DNA from: Clostridium weizhouense
GTDB lineage: Bacteria > Bacillota > Clostridia > Clostridiales > Clostridiaceae
DNA length: 64,000 nucleotides
Reading direction: 5' to 3'
Assembly: GCF_019431045.1 (NCBI RefSeq)
Contig: NZ_JAHXPT010000007.1
Span: 62,001-126,000, forward strand
Shown in pieces: positions 17,626-27,216 of the stretch (the first letter of the stretch is position 1; each line of letters opens with the position of its first letter). A program made the position numbers and the translations under genes. The notes beneath the pieces were generated by a model. That model made no database searches, was not told the DNA's origin, and worked only from the letters and a program-made list of their open reading frames with translations.

Positions 17626-18162
17626 ATGAAAAAAATGTTAGAAATGTTTATAGCATTTTTTAAAATAGGAGCTTTTACGTTTGGCGGAGGATATGCAATG
17701 ATTCCGCTGATTGAGCAAGAAGTTGTAATAAATAAAAAGTGGATAGATAAAGATGAATTTATGGATATTTTAGTTGTATCTCAAAGTTTACCAGGTGCCT
17801 TAGCTGTTAACTGCTCACTTTTTATTGGACAAAAAATCGGTGGAATGATAGGTCAAATTATTGCCGTATTAGCAGTTACGTTACCTTCATTTTTTATAAT
17901 ACTTATTATTGCAGGAATATTTATTCAGTTTAGAGATAATTATTTTGTTAATTTAGCATTTAAAGGGATAAATGCAGCAGTACCAATGCTTGTATTGTTT
18001 GGAGTTATAAGTTTATCAAAAGGAATAAAGAAAAACTTAAATACATTATTAATGATTATATTAGGTCTTATTGCTTTAATTATCTTTGATATACATCCTG
18101 TTATTGTTATTTTAGCTTCTGCTATATATGGAATGATTTTTTTAAGAGAGAAGGTGCAGTAA
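17626..18162 (+). CDS. Half-size chromate transporter family protein, first of a pair
   Basis: 178 residues, one CHR domain with the signature FKIGAFTFGGGYAMIPLIEQEVV near the N-terminus and SLPGALAVNCSLFIG in the middle; about five or six membrane helices. Short CHR proteins usually occur as adjacent pairs that together equal the long chromate/sulfate antiporter ChrA. The second half starts 3 bases after this stop. Chromate export is a family name, and the real substrate here is unknown. AAGGGGG ribosome site. Confidence 0.88.
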   Translation: MKKMLEMFIAFFKIGAFTFGGGYAMIPLIEQEVVINKKWIDKDEFMDILVVSQSLPGALAVNCSLFIGQKIGGMIGQIIAVLAVTLPSFFIILIIAGIFIQFRDNYFVNLAFKGINAAVPMLVLFGVISLSKGIKKNLNTLLMIILGLIALIIFDIHPVIVILASAIYGMIFLREKVQ

Positions 18163-18165
18163 ATA

Positions 18166-18690
18166 ATGATATTAATAAAATTATTTTTAGCTTTTTTAAA
18201 AATAGGGACATTTAGTTTTGGTGGAGGATATGCAATGATACCTTTTATTCAAAAGGAAATTATTGATAACAATGGATGGCTAACAGTAAATAATTTTATG
18301 GATATTATAGGAATATCACAGATGACTCCAGGCCCAGTAGCTATAAATTCAGCGACATTTGTAGGGTTTAAAGTAGCAGGTGTAATGGGAAGTCTATTTG
18401 CAACTATTGGGGTTATGACCACATCTTTTGTATTAGTTAGTATAGTATCAAGAACTTTAAATAAATTTAAAGATTCTACTGTTTTAAAAGCTGCACTACT
18501 TGGAATGCGTCCTATACTTATTGCGTTAATACTTCAAGCTTTCTTTAATCTAGCGAAGGAGGCATATATTGATATAAAATCAGTAGTTATTACACTGATA
18601 ATATCAGGAATGCTTTTATCAAAGAAAATACATCCAATAATATCTATAGTATTTTCTGGAATATTAGGTATTATTTTTTGGAGTTTTTAG
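18166..18690 (+). CDS. Half-size chromate transporter family protein, second of a pair
   Basis: 174 residues, one CHR domain: FLKIGTFSFGGGYAMIPFIQKEII and QMTPGPVAINSATFVGFKVAG. Differs from its neighbour in the proline-rich TPGPV motif, as is normal for the C-terminal-type half. Three-base gap implies translational coupling and a heterodimer. Ribosome site (GAGAAGG) lies inside the end of the upstream gene. No clear terminator follows in the next 140 bases. Confidence 0.88.
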   Translation: MILIKLFLAFLKIGTFSFGGGYAMIPFIQKEIIDNNGWLTVNNFMDIIGISQMTPGPVAINSATFVGFKVAGVMGSLFATIGVMTTSFVLVSIVSRTLNKFKDSTVLKAALLGMRPILIALILQAFFNLAKEAYIDIKSVVITLIISGMLLSKKIHPIISIVFSGILGIIFWSF

Positions 18691-18831
18691 ACGATATATA
18701 TTATAGTACTTATATAATGATAGTTATGTTAATATAAAAAAGGTATTATTACATTTTTTATAGAAGTATTATTATAATTTGTATTAAATATATTTTACAT
18801 AGAAAAACTAGTATAAAAAGGGGTTAACCAA

Positions 18832-20091
18832 ATGGATAAGAAGTGTAGGAAACTTTATAATAAAGCTATAAAATATTATCAAACAGGAGAAATAAATAAA
18901 GCATTGGAAATATGTGAAGAAGCTTTAGCATATAGTTTAAAAAATTCTTCAATATTAAATTTAAAAGGTATTTTATTATATCAAAAAGGGAATTTAGATG
19001 GAGCAATCACTGTTTGGAAAATAAATAAAGATTTTAATGATGATGGTATGGCTAAAAACTATTTAAAAGATACACAGGAAGATAAACGTAGAAGCGAATT
19101 ATATTTATTAGGAGAAAAGAGGTTAAAAGATTTAAATATAGATGATGCAATAAATATATTTAAACAATGTTTAGAAAGTGATTTCAATTCTATAAAGGTA
19201 AATACAGCATTGGCATTATGTTATCAAAAAAAAGGTGATTTTACTAAGTGTATAAATCATATGGAAAAAGTTCTTAGTTTAGATAAAAAATCCAAAATAG
19301 CCAATCAAATCAAAAAAGAACTAATAGAAGTAAAAGCTTATAAAGGATCAAATCATAAATTATGGATTCCTATAACATCAATGATTATATTATCAATAAT
19401 AGTTACAATTACATATAGTTTCTATAACGGTTCAAACATCAATAAGGAAAGTAGTAATAATTCAATTGAATCATTACCGAATAATACTTTGGAAAATACA
19501 AAAGATAATGCTAAAGAAGAAGTTATTGAAAAAGAAGTTATTGAAGAAGAAAATATAAGTGATGTAACAAAGAAGAATTCTATTAATGTTGATAAGTTAA
19601 AAGAAGCATTAGATAAAAATGATTTAGATACTATTTATTCAGAATTAGATAATGTAAATGAAAATGATATTGATAATAATAATAAAGGAATGTACAGAAA
19701 TGCAATTGATATATTGAAAACTACAGGTGTAGAGAAATTTTATGAGAAAGCTATGAATGAATTTAATTTAAAAAATTATGAAAATGCAAATATAGAATTT
19801 CAAAAAGCATATAAGTATTGTGAGGGAAGCTATTTAAAAGAACATATAATATTTTATAAAGCTGTTACATTAGAAAATGTTAAAAATAATGAAGATGCAA
19901 TAAAAACTTATGATGAATATTATGGTAAATATCCTAAGGGTGAATATGCTGATAACGCATTATATAATGCTGCAATGTTAACTAAAGAAACTAATAAAGA
20001 TAAGAGTTTATATTATGCTAATAAATTAGAAGATAATTTTCCAAACTCTATTTATTTTAATCAAAATATCTTAAATATCCTAAATAAATAG
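18832..20091 (+). CDS. TPR protein with an internal membrane helix
   Basis: 419 residues. N-terminal TPR-like block (about residues 1-165, with CRKLYNKAIKYYQTGEINKALEICEEAL), a single hydrophobic helix at about 178-201, a Ser/Asn/Glu-rich linker, then a second TPR or YbgF-like block from about 290 to 415 (KNYENANIEFQKAYKYCEG, EDAIKTYDEYYGKYPKGEYADNALYNAA). The two helical blocks should face opposite sides of the membrane. AAAAGGGG ribosome site. A specific role cannot be named; it is distinct from the TPR protein at 8.5 kb. Confidence 0.75.
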   Translation: MDKKCRKLYNKAIKYYQTGEINKALEICEEALAYSLKNSSILNLKGILLYQKGNLDGAITVWKINKDFNDDGMAKNYLKDTQEDKRRSELYLLGEKRLKDLNIDDAINIFKQCLESDFNSIKVNTALALCYQKKGDFTKCINHMEKVLSLDKKSKIANQIKKELIEVKAYKGSNHKLWIPITSMIILSIIVTITYSFYNGSNINKESSNNSIESLPNNTLENTKDNAKEEVIEKEVIEEENISDVTKKNSINVDKLKEALDKNDLDTIYSELDNVNENDIDNNNKGMYRNAIDILKTTGVEKFYEKAMNEFNLKNYENANIEFQKAYKYCEGSYLKEHIIFYKAVTLENVKNNEDAIKTYDEYYGKYPKGEYADNALYNAAMLTKETNKDKSLYYANKLEDNFPNSIYFNQNILNILNK

Positions 20092-20145
20092 ATAAAACTA
20101 AAAAGAATTACAAAGATAGTAAAAATAAAATTAGGATGTGATGAT

Positions 20146-21321
20146 GTGATATCAATAATTAAAAATATTAAAGTATATTCTCCAGAATATCTTGGAATAA
20201 AAGACATTGTATTGGCTTTTGGAAAGATAGAAGGTGTATATGATAAATTAAATATTCCAAATGATTTTATTGATATAAATATTATTGACGGAACTGGAAA
20301 AATAGCTTTTCCGGGATTTATTGATTCTCATGTTCACATACTTGGAGGTGGAGGAGAAGGTGGATATAAAACAAGGACACCAGAAATTCAACTTTCACAA
20401 TTAACTAGATATGGAGTTACTACAGTTATTGGATGTATAGGAACAGACGGAGTCTGTAGGGATATTAAATCTTTGATAGCTAAGGTTAAGGCTTTAAATG
20501 AAGAGGGAATGTCAGCCTACTGTTATACAGGATCATATGATGTACCAGTTAGAACACTAACAGGATTTATTAAAGAGGATATAATGTTAGTTCAAGAAAT
20601 TATAGGTGTTGGAGAAATAGCATTATCTGATAATAGAAGTTCACAGCCAACATATGAAAAGTTTGTTGAATTAGTTGCTGAAGCAAGAGTTGGTGGAATG
20701 CTATCAAGTAAATCAGGAGTGGTAAATATACATATTGGAGATGGTAGAAGAAGGTTGGATTATTTATTTAGAATATTAGAGATGACAGAAATACCATTAT
20801 CTCAATTATTTCCAACTCATATAAATAGAAATATAGAGCTTTTTAAAGAAGGTTTAGAATATGCTAAAAGAGGTGGAGTTATTGATTTGACTACAAGCTG
20901 TGACTTAGACTTTATGGAAAATGGTGAACTAAGAGCATCAGATGGGTTAAAGGAATTTTTAGATTTAGGATTACCAATATCTAATATAACATTTACATCA
21001 GATGGGAATGGAAGCATGCCTAAATTCAATAAAGAAAAAGAATTAATAGGACTTGGAGTTTGTACGGTAGAGTCTTTGTATAGAGAAGTTAAAGAGAGCA
21101 TATTAAAACATAATATTCCTATAGAAGATGCTATAAAGGTTATAACATCAAATGTTGCAGATATATTAAAATTAAATAATAAGGGAAGAATAAAGACAGG
21201 TAAGGATGCTGATTTAGTTATAGTAGATGAAAATACATTAAATATAGAAACTGTTTTTGCTAATGGTAATAAAATGATAGAAAATGAAAATATAGTAATT
21301 AAAGGAACTTTTGAAGAATAA
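20146..21321 (+). CDS. iadA: Isoaspartyl dipeptidase (beta-aspartyl peptidase)
   Basis: Amidohydrolase-superfamily enzyme that cleaves isoaspartyl dipeptides from damaged proteins. 391 residues. Metal-site residues by motif: His62 and His64 (DSHVHILGGGGEGG), histidines in NIHIGDG and PTHINRN, and the aspartate in FTSDGNGS. At the place where the Escherichia coli enzyme has its carboxylated lysine (before AISDHRS) this protein has glutamate in VGEIALSDNRS. GTG start chosen for the AGGATGTGAT ribosome site that runs up to it. Ends at a bidirectional terminator. Confidence 0.9.
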   Translation: MISIIKNIKVYSPEYLGIKDIVLAFGKIEGVYDKLNIPNDFIDINIIDGTGKIAFPGFIDSHVHILGGGGEGGYKTRTPEIQLSQLTRYGVTTVIGCIGTDGVCRDIKSLIAKVKALNEEGMSAYCYTGSYDVPVRTLTGFIKEDIMLVQEIIGVGEIALSDNRSSQPTYEKFVELVAEARVGGMLSSKSGVVNIHIGDGRRRLDYLFRILEMTEIPLSQLFPTHINRNIELFKEGLEYAKRGGVIDLTTSCDLDFMENGELRASDGLKEFLDLGLPISNITFTSDGNGSMPKFNKEKELIGLGVCTVESLYREVKESILKHNIPIEDAIKVITSNVADILKLNNKGRIKTGKDADLVIVDENTLNIETVFANGNKMIENENIVIKGTFEE

Positions 21322-21413
21322 AATTACTAATTTAAAATAAATTATATTTTAGCATAATGTTTGTATAATAATATAGATATTAAACAATAATAAAATAAAG
21401 TAGATTAATAAAA

Positions 21414-21450
21414 TACCCTCTCAAAAATATTAAATTGAGAGGGTACTTTT
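21414..21450. terminator. Bidirectional terminator between iadA and the SleB-like gene
   Basis: TACCCTCTCAA (21414-21424) pairs perfectly with TTGAGAGGGTA (21435-21445), with an A-rich left flank and a CTTTTAT right flank. Confidence 0.9.
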
Positions 21451-21460
21451 ATAAGGTTAA

Positions 21461-22072
21461 TTAAGATTTTATTTTAAAGAATGTATGATGTCCTATAGTA
21501 GTTATATCTTGTTTTTCAGTTTGACGCATCCAGCTGCATGTTGCAGTACTTGGATTATAAAAGAATAATGCTTCATTTGTAGGATCAGATCCTTTTATGG
21601 CATCATAAACTGCATCATAACATGATTGATTTGGAGTAGCTTGTATATTACCATTTTTAACACAAGAAAATGCATTTTTTTGTAAAATTACATCTCTTAT
21701 TGTATTTGGGAATTTTGGGTTTATAGCACGGTTTAAAACAACTGATGCTACTGCGATTTTCCCATTATATGGTTCGCCAATACTTTCAGCACAAACTAGT
21801 TTAGCCATCAATTCAATATCATCTTCCGTTATATAGAGTCTATGAGTGTTATGATTAAATACTTCTATAATAGGTTCATTTTGATTTCGTTGATCTTCTT
21901 TATTAAATTGTACTTGGAATTGTATACTATTTAAATAAATTTCATTAATTGCCTTCTTAACAAGAATATTATTATAAAAATTTTTACTTAATACTTGTGC
22001 ATAAGCAGTAGTATTTATAACGGAAAGATATAGCACTAAAACTATTATAAAAATGCTATATGTTTTTTTCAT
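21461..22072 (-). CDS. SleB-like cell wall hydrolase (Hydrolase_2), secreted
   Basis: 203 residues: signal peptide ending near AYA-Q (residue 26), then a C-terminal Hydrolase_2 domain with catalytic Glu96 in LVCAESIGEP, VASVVLNRAINPKFPNT and the aromatic block FYNPSTATCSWMR. In spore formers this domain is the lytic transglycosylase of SleB/CwlJ that opens spore cortex on germination; a vegetative wall role is possible, and no N-terminal peptidoglycan-binding domain is present. The longer frame up to 22138 is rejected because AAAGGAGG sits 5 bases before the ATG at 22072. Downstream of the anchored protein at 22142-23119. Confidence 0.85.
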   Translation of the reverse strand: MKKTYSIFIIVLVLYLSVINTTAYAQVLSKNFYNNILVKKAINEIYLNSIQFQVQFNKEDQRNQNEPIIEVFNHNTHRLYITEDDIELMAKLVCAESIGEPYNGKIAVASVVLNRAINPKFPNTIRDVILQKNAFSCVKNGNIQATPNQSCYDAVYDAIKGSDPTNEALFFYNPSTATCSWMRQTEKQDITTIGHHTFFKIKS

Positions 22073-22141
22073 GAAAAATCCTCCTTTGGCATAATTCAAT
22101 CCAATAGTATTATTGCCAAAAAAGATACTTATATGCACAAT

Positions 22142-23119
22142 TTAGTTTTTATATGAGTATATTGAAGTTTTAAATGTATCAAGACATTCTAAAAAATCCA
22201 AATATTTATTAGATGTATCTTCATATAAGCTTTCAATATTGTCTTTTTTATTAGAAGATAAATTAAATTCAGTTTTTACATTACGTTCAAATGAATTTAT
22301 ATATGATTCAAATGAATTTAACATTTCTTCTAATGATTCATAACATTTATCAGTCCCAACTGGTATTGAAACAGAATAAGATTTATTTTTAATATCATTA
22401 AAAGAAGAACGTTTATTATTAATATCACAAAGTAATATAGATAAATCTCTATTATCTTCTCTTATTTTTGATATAGCAGGTCTAAAATCTTCTTGTAAAC
22501 TTGTAAAATCATTAAGAATTTCATTCATAGTACAAATAAAATCTCTTTTTTGTTCGTCATAAATGTCTTTTTCTCTATTATTTTTATAAAGTCCATTAAC
22601 ATATCTATTTATATTTGAAAAAAATATATTTGCTTCTTTAGGAAATGAAATAGCTAAGCCTTTTTTTGATAAATTATCTGTAGCAAGTAGAACATCTTTT
22701 TCGCTTTTTATTAAATCTTCATATAATTTTTCAAAATTTTCAGCATTCTCATTATTTAAAATGGCTAAACTAGAATTATATAATTTAAAGTTTAATTTAG
22801 AATAATCATAAAGTTGGTTTTTCAAAGTTTCTAAATTTTTATCATTTAATTTTAAGGTATTTAAATTAGCAATAGATTTATCTAATGAAGATTTATTACT
22901 ATTTAGTAATTTACAAGCTGATGAAGAATCAAAGGTGCCATCTTTTTCTTTAGATTTTAAAGATGAATTTAAATGTACTATATTTTTAGAGGCTTGATTA
23001 AGTTTATTTAAGTCTTTATTTTTTAAAAATAAAGTGAATAATACTATTATAAACATTATAGAAATAGTTAGTGTAATTAAAATTTTTAATGATTTTTTAT
23101 TTATAGATATATTAAACAT
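22142..23119 (-). CDS. Membrane-anchored coiled-coil protein, unknown function
   Basis: 325 residues, no family recognised. One transmembrane helix at about 11-32, then an extracytoplasmic region that is almost entirely Lys/Asn/Glu/Leu-rich with regular leucine spacing, suggesting a bundle of long helices. Two cysteines (in ACKLLN and FICTMN). AGGAGGG lies before the ATG. It precedes the SleB-like gene by 69 bases on the same strand, so the two are probably co-transcribed and it may assist or anchor that hydrolase; this is inference from position only. Confidence 0.7.
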   Translation of the reverse strand: MFNISINKKSLKILITLTISIMFIIVLFTLFLKNKDLNKLNQASKNIVHLNSSLKSKEKDGTFDSSSACKLLNSNKSSLDKSIANLNTLKLNDKNLETLKNQLYDYSKLNFKLYNSSLAILNNENAENFEKLYEDLIKSEKDVLLATDNLSKKGLAISFPKEANIFFSNINRYVNGLYKNNREKDIYDEQKRDFICTMNEILNDFTSLQEDFRPAISKIREDNRDLSILLCDINNKRSSFNDIKNKSYSVSIPVGTDKCYESLEEMLNSFESYINSFERNVKTEFNLSSNKKDNIESLYEDTSNKYLDFLECLDTFKTSIYSYKN

Positions 23120-23297
23120 AAATCCCTCCTATTATTTAATAAAATAATTTTAGTTACTTAATATTACTTATATTAAGTAGAGTAAAAAATTATTATAAAA
23201 ATAAGGAATTTTTAATAAAATAGTAATTCTCTTTATATATAAAGAGGTTAATGTTTAGTGTATAATTTTATATAGACAAATAAGCGAGGTGATGGCA

Positions 23298-24152
23298 GTG
23301 GAAGAATTTATATCACTAATAATGAAAAATATAAGTACTATGTCTTTGTGGTCAATATTGGATATTCTTGTAGTATCATTTATATTTTATAAGGGATATA
23401 TGCTTATAAAAGAAACAAGAGCTGAACAATTATTAAAAGGAATTGTATTAATTATTGTTCTTATTCCTATTAGCTATTTATTGAAATTGGATATGTTATA
23501 TTTTATTTTAAATAAGACATTAACAATTGGGGTATTATCTGTAATTATAATTTTTCAACCTGAAATAAGAAGAGCATTAGAACATATTGGTAGATCGGCT
23601 TTTGAAGATATACATTATATAGATGATAAAGAGATTAGAGATATTGTAATTAATGAAATTGTAAATGCAGTTGAGAATTTAGCTGAAACTAAAACAGGCG
23701 CATTAATTGTAATAGAGCAAAAAACAGGACTTGGAGATTTAATTGCATCAGGAACAATCTTAGATGCAAATGTGACATCTAATCTTTTAGAAAATATTTT
23801 TGTAGTAAATACACCGTTACATGATGGAGCTACAATAATAAGAAATAGTAGAATAGCAGCATCAGGATGTGTTCTTCCCTTAACAAGTAATAATACAATT
23901 AATAAAAAATTAGGAACTAGGCATAGGGCCGCAATAGGTCTTTCAGAAGTTTCGGATTCATTAATAATTATTGTATCTGAAGAAACGGGAGTAGTATCTT
24001 TGGCTATAAACGGTAAATTAAGAAGAGGATATGATAAAGAAAAGTTAAGAAAAGTATTATTAAGTATAATTGAAAATAGGAGTAAAAAGAATGTTAAAAG
24101 TGCTGGGGAGAGGGTGAAGTCATGGCTAAAGGAAATAAAAATCAAACGCTAG
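23298..24152 (+). CDS. cdaA: Diadenylate cyclase CdaA
   Basis: Makes c-di-AMP from two ATP. Three membrane helices in the first 90 residues, then the DAC domain with the catalytic DGA motif (LHDGATIIR, Asp176) and the RHR motif (GTRHRAAIG, 208-210). The longer start at 23289 is less likely: GAGGTGAT (23286-23293) is best spaced for the GTG at 23298, giving 285 residues. Overlaps cdaR by 31 bases. The usual third gene, glmM, lies at 31.3 kb instead. Confidence 0.94.
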   Translation: MEEFISLIMKNISTMSLWSILDILVVSFIFYKGYMLIKETRAEQLLKGIVLIIVLIPISYLLKLDMLYFILNKTLTIGVLSVIIIFQPEIRRALEHIGRSAFEDIHYIDDKEIRDIVINEIVNAVENLAETKTGALIVIEQKTGLGDLIASGTILDANVTSNLLENIFVVNTPLHDGATIIRNSRIAASGCVLPLTSNNTINKKLGTRHRAAIGLSEVSDSLIIIVSEETGVVSLAINGKLRRGYDKEKLRKVLLSIIENRSKKNVKSAGERVKSWLKEIKIKR

Positions 24153-25357
24153 TAGTTAAGTTATTATGCATATGTTTATCTTTTGGCTTATGGCTTTATA
24201 TATCAAATGTAGAGAATCCAGTAAGAACATATGAATTAAAGGGGGTACCAGTAGAGTTAATAAATCAAAGTAGTATTTCAGATGCTAATTTAGCAATTGT
24301 ACCAGATCAAAAATTTACAGTAGATTTAAGATTAGAGGGTGCTTCAAGTGATTTATATAAAGTTAATCCAGAATCTTTTAAATTAGTAGCGGATATGGGA
24401 GCATATGCACTAAAAAGTGGAGAAAATTTAATTCCTATTCAAGTTATAAGTTATCCAGATAATATTAATATAAAAAATAATGGTTTTTTAGGAATTAAAA
24501 TAAACCTTGAGGAGTTAATATCTAAAGAAGTTCCATTAAAGTCAAAAGTTACTCTTTCATTTAATGAAAATATATACAAAAAAGAGCAAACTATATCTCC
24601 TCAAAAAGTAACTATATCTGGTCCAGAAAGTGCGGTTAATAAAGTTAGTCAAGGTGTACTAATAGGAGAGTTAAAAGGGATAGATAAAGATGTACAAAAG
24701 AGATATAATATAAAATTTCTAGATGATAGTGGTAAAGAAGTTATAGGAATTACATCAAATTATACAGAAGCAGAATTATCAATTAAAATTAGTAATGAAA
24801 AGGTAGTTCCTATTAATATAAAAACTACAGGAAATTTAGGGAGTGGATTATCAATAGCTAGTATGGAATCAAGTTTGAAAGAAGTTCATATAACAGGAGA
24901 TAATAATGTTATAAAAGATATTTCTTCAATTGATACAGAAGAAATTAATTTAAATAATATTACTGGAGATTTGGAGGAAAATATAAAACTTGATTTGCCA
25001 GAAGGTATAACAGTAAGATCTAAGGAAGAAACTGTAAATGTAAAAATTAAAATAAATAAAGAAAATAAAGATGTATCTAAAACAAAAGAAATATCATGTA
25101 AAGTTGAATATATTAACTTATTACAAGAATTTACACTTGAATCTAAAACTGAAAATGTAAATGTAATTATTTCGGGAACACAATCTGATTTAGATGAATA
25201 TTCATCAAATAATATTAAGGTAGTAGTAGATTTATCCAGTATATCTCAAGAAGGTGTTTTAAAATATACACCAACTGTTACTTTAAATGGAGAAAATCCA
25301 AATATTTCTATAGTATCAGTTAATGAGGTCAATGTATCTATTAAAAAGAAGGTATAA
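24122..25357 (+). CDS. cdaR: CdaR, YbbR-domain regulator of CdaA
   Basis: 411 residues: an N-terminal membrane helix (about 12-28, LLCICLSFGLWLYIS) followed by several extracytoplasmic YbbR repeats with the recurring pattern VTISGPESAVNKV, VHITGDNNVIKDI and VIISGTQSDLDEY. In Firmicutes CdaR binds CdaA and modulates its activity. The start lies inside cdaA, with GAGAGGGTGA as ribosome site, so translation is coupled. A 32-bp terminator palindrome begins within the stop codon. Confidence 0.92.
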   Translation: MAKGNKNQTLVVKLLCICLSFGLWLYISNVENPVRTYELKGVPVELINQSSISDANLAIVPDQKFTVDLRLEGASSDLYKVNPESFKLVADMGAYALKSGENLIPIQVISYPDNINIKNNGFLGIKINLEELISKEVPLKSKVTLSFNENIYKKEQTISPQKVTISGPESAVNKVSQGVLIGELKGIDKDVQKRYNIKFLDDSGKEVIGITSNYTEAELSIKISNEKVVPINIKTTGNLGSGLSIASMESSLKEVHITGDNNVIKDISSIDTEEINLNNITGDLEENIKLDLPEGITVRSKEETVNVKIKINKENKDVSKTKEISCKVEYINLLQEFTLESKTENVNVIISGTQSDLDEYSSNNIKVVVDLSSISQEGVLKYTPTVTLNGENPNISIVSVNEVNVSIKKKV

Positions 25358-25387
25358 AACAACCACAGTTTAAACTGTGGTTGTTTT
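25356..25387 (+). terminator. Terminator of cdaA-cdaR, perfect palindrome
   Basis: AAAACAACCACAGTTT and its exact complement form a 32-bp palindrome (25356-25387); A and T ends allow function in both directions. It overlaps the last two bases of the cdaR stop codon. Confidence 0.92.
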
Positions 25388-25468
25388 ATGATATAATCCG
25401 TTTAAACTTATTATTATATTAACTAAATACTTAAAATAATTAGATAAAAGGATACAGGTGATAATTTT

Positions 25469-27061
25469 ATGAGTATAAGAATAAATAATTTAAATTTAAA
25501 TATAGATGATGACACAGATATTTTAAAAAATAAAATATGTAAAAAATTAAAAGTATCTAAAGAAGATATAAAAGAATTTAACATAATAAAAGAAAGTCTA
25601 GATGCAAGGAAAAAGAATGATATAAAGTTTAATTATTGTGTAGATATTAAGTGTAATAATGAAAAAAAAATACTTTCTAATATAAAAGATAAGGATGTAA
25701 AATTTCAAAAAGATACAATTAAATTAGAACTTAAAAAAGGAAATAAAAGCCTGAATAATAGACCGGTAATTGTTGGATTTGGTCCTGCAGGTATTTTTGC
25801 TGCATTAACATTGGCTAGAAATGGATATAAGCCAATTGTGTTTGAACGTGGAGAAGATGTAGATAATAGATCAAAAACAGTTGATAAATTTTGGAAAAGT
25901 GGAAAATTAAATACAGAATCAAATGTTCAATTTGGAGAAGGTGGAGCAGGAACATTTTCAGATGGAAAATTAACAACAAGAATTAAAGATAATAGATGTG
26001 GTTATATTTTAGATGAATTTATAAAAGCAGGAGCACCATTAGAAATTAAATATTTAAATAAACCACATGTTGGAACTGATATTTTAAAGAATGTTGTTAA
26101 AAATATAAGAGAAGAGATAATAAAACTTGGAGGGGAGGTTCATTTTAATTCCAAATTAGAAGATATAAAATATGAAAACAACATATTAAAAAGTATAATA
26201 GTGAACGGAAAAGAAATACAATGTGAAATATTAATATTAGCTATAGGACATAGTTCTAGAGATACATATGAAATGTTATATAAGAAAGAAATTTCTATGG
26301 AAGCTAAAGCTTTTGCAATAGGAGTTAGAATAGAACATCCGCAAGAACTAATAAATATAAGTCAATATGGAAATTTTTATAATCACCCAAGATTAAAAGC
26401 AGCTGAATACAGATTAACATATCAAAGTGAAAAATTAAAAAGAGGAGTATATTCTTTTTGTATGTGTCCAGGAGGAACAGTAGTTGCTTCAGCATCTGAA
26501 AAGGGAAGATTAGTGTCTAATGGAATGAGCTATCATGCAAGAGACTTAGAAAATGCTAATTCAGCATTAGTTGTAACAGTTTCACCAGGAGATTTTAAAG
26601 GAGAATCACCTTTAAAAGGAATGGAATTTCAAAGGCATTATGAAAAATTAGCATTTGATTTAGGCGGTGGAGATTATAAAGCGCCAATACAACTTTTAGG
26701 TGATTTTATGAATGATAGACCAAGTACTAGATTAGGTGAAGTCAAACCAAGTTATTTACCAGGATATGAATTTAGAGAATTAAAAAATTGTTTACCTAGT
26801 TATGTTGTTGAAGGATTAAAAGAAGGAATTAAAGATTTTTCAAACAAAATAAATGGTTATGGAAGAGAAGATGCTGTATTAACAGGTATAGAAACAAGAA
26901 CATCAGCCCCAGTTAGAATACATAGAGATAAAAGTTTAAAAAGTGTAACTGTTTCAGGTATTTATCCAACAGGAGAAGGAGCAGGATTTGCTGGTGGAAT
27001 AATATCATCAGCAGTTGATGGAATTAAAGTTGCAGAAAGTATAATAAGTGAATTTAGATAA
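25469..27061 (+). CDS. NAD(P)/FAD-dependent oxidoreductase (COG2509 type)
   Basis: 530 residues. An N-terminal basic domain of about 90 residues is followed by the FAD-binding motif VIVGFGPAGIFAALTLARNGY and ERGEDV, then NVQFGEGGAGTFSDGKLTTR, and near the C-terminus SGIYPTGEGAGFAGGIISSAVDGI that completes the FAD site. Conserved in many Firmicutes, with no established substrate. Its place between cdaR and ptb is also seen in other clostridia, as far as I recall. Own promoter likely, since a terminator precedes it. Confidence 0.85.
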   Translation: MSIRINNLNLNIDDDTDILKNKICKKLKVSKEDIKEFNIIKESLDARKKNDIKFNYCVDIKCNNEKKILSNIKDKDVKFQKDTIKLELKKGNKSLNNRPVIVGFGPAGIFAALTLARNGYKPIVFERGEDVDNRSKTVDKFWKSGKLNTESNVQFGEGGAGTFSDGKLTTRIKDNRCGYILDEFIKAGAPLEIKYLNKPHVGTDILKNVVKNIREEIIKLGGEVHFNSKLEDIKYENNILKSIIVNGKEIQCEILILAIGHSSRDTYEMLYKKEISMEAKAFAIGVRIEHPQELINISQYGNFYNHPRLKAAEYRLTYQSEKLKRGVYSFCMCPGGTVVASASEKGRLVSNGMSYHARDLENANSALVVTVSPGDFKGESPLKGMEFQRHYEKLAFDLGGGDYKAPIQLLGDFMNDRPSTRLGEVKPSYLPGYEFRELKNCLPSYVVEGLKEGIKDFSNKINGYGREDAVLTGIETRTSAPVRIHRDKSLKSVTVSGIYPTGEGAGFAGGIISSAVDGIKVAESIISEFR

Positions 27062-27216
27062 TGATTGAATAGTCTCAATATTCTAAAAAATAGCATTTTA
27101 AATTTTTTTTTGTTACAATAAATATAAGGATAAAAAGTTAATTAATACAAAATTAATAATATTAAAATTAATATAAATATATCGAATTTATTATAGAATA
27201 AAGAGGTGCATATACT

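Noticed and set aside
22073..22138. N-terminal extension of the SleB-like protein
   Set aside because: Would translate across the AAAGGAGG ribosome site and bury the signal peptide.
23615..24145. Reverse-strand 176-codon frame opposite cdaA
   Set aside because: Serine/isoleucine-rich mirror of a well-identified gene; no start signal.
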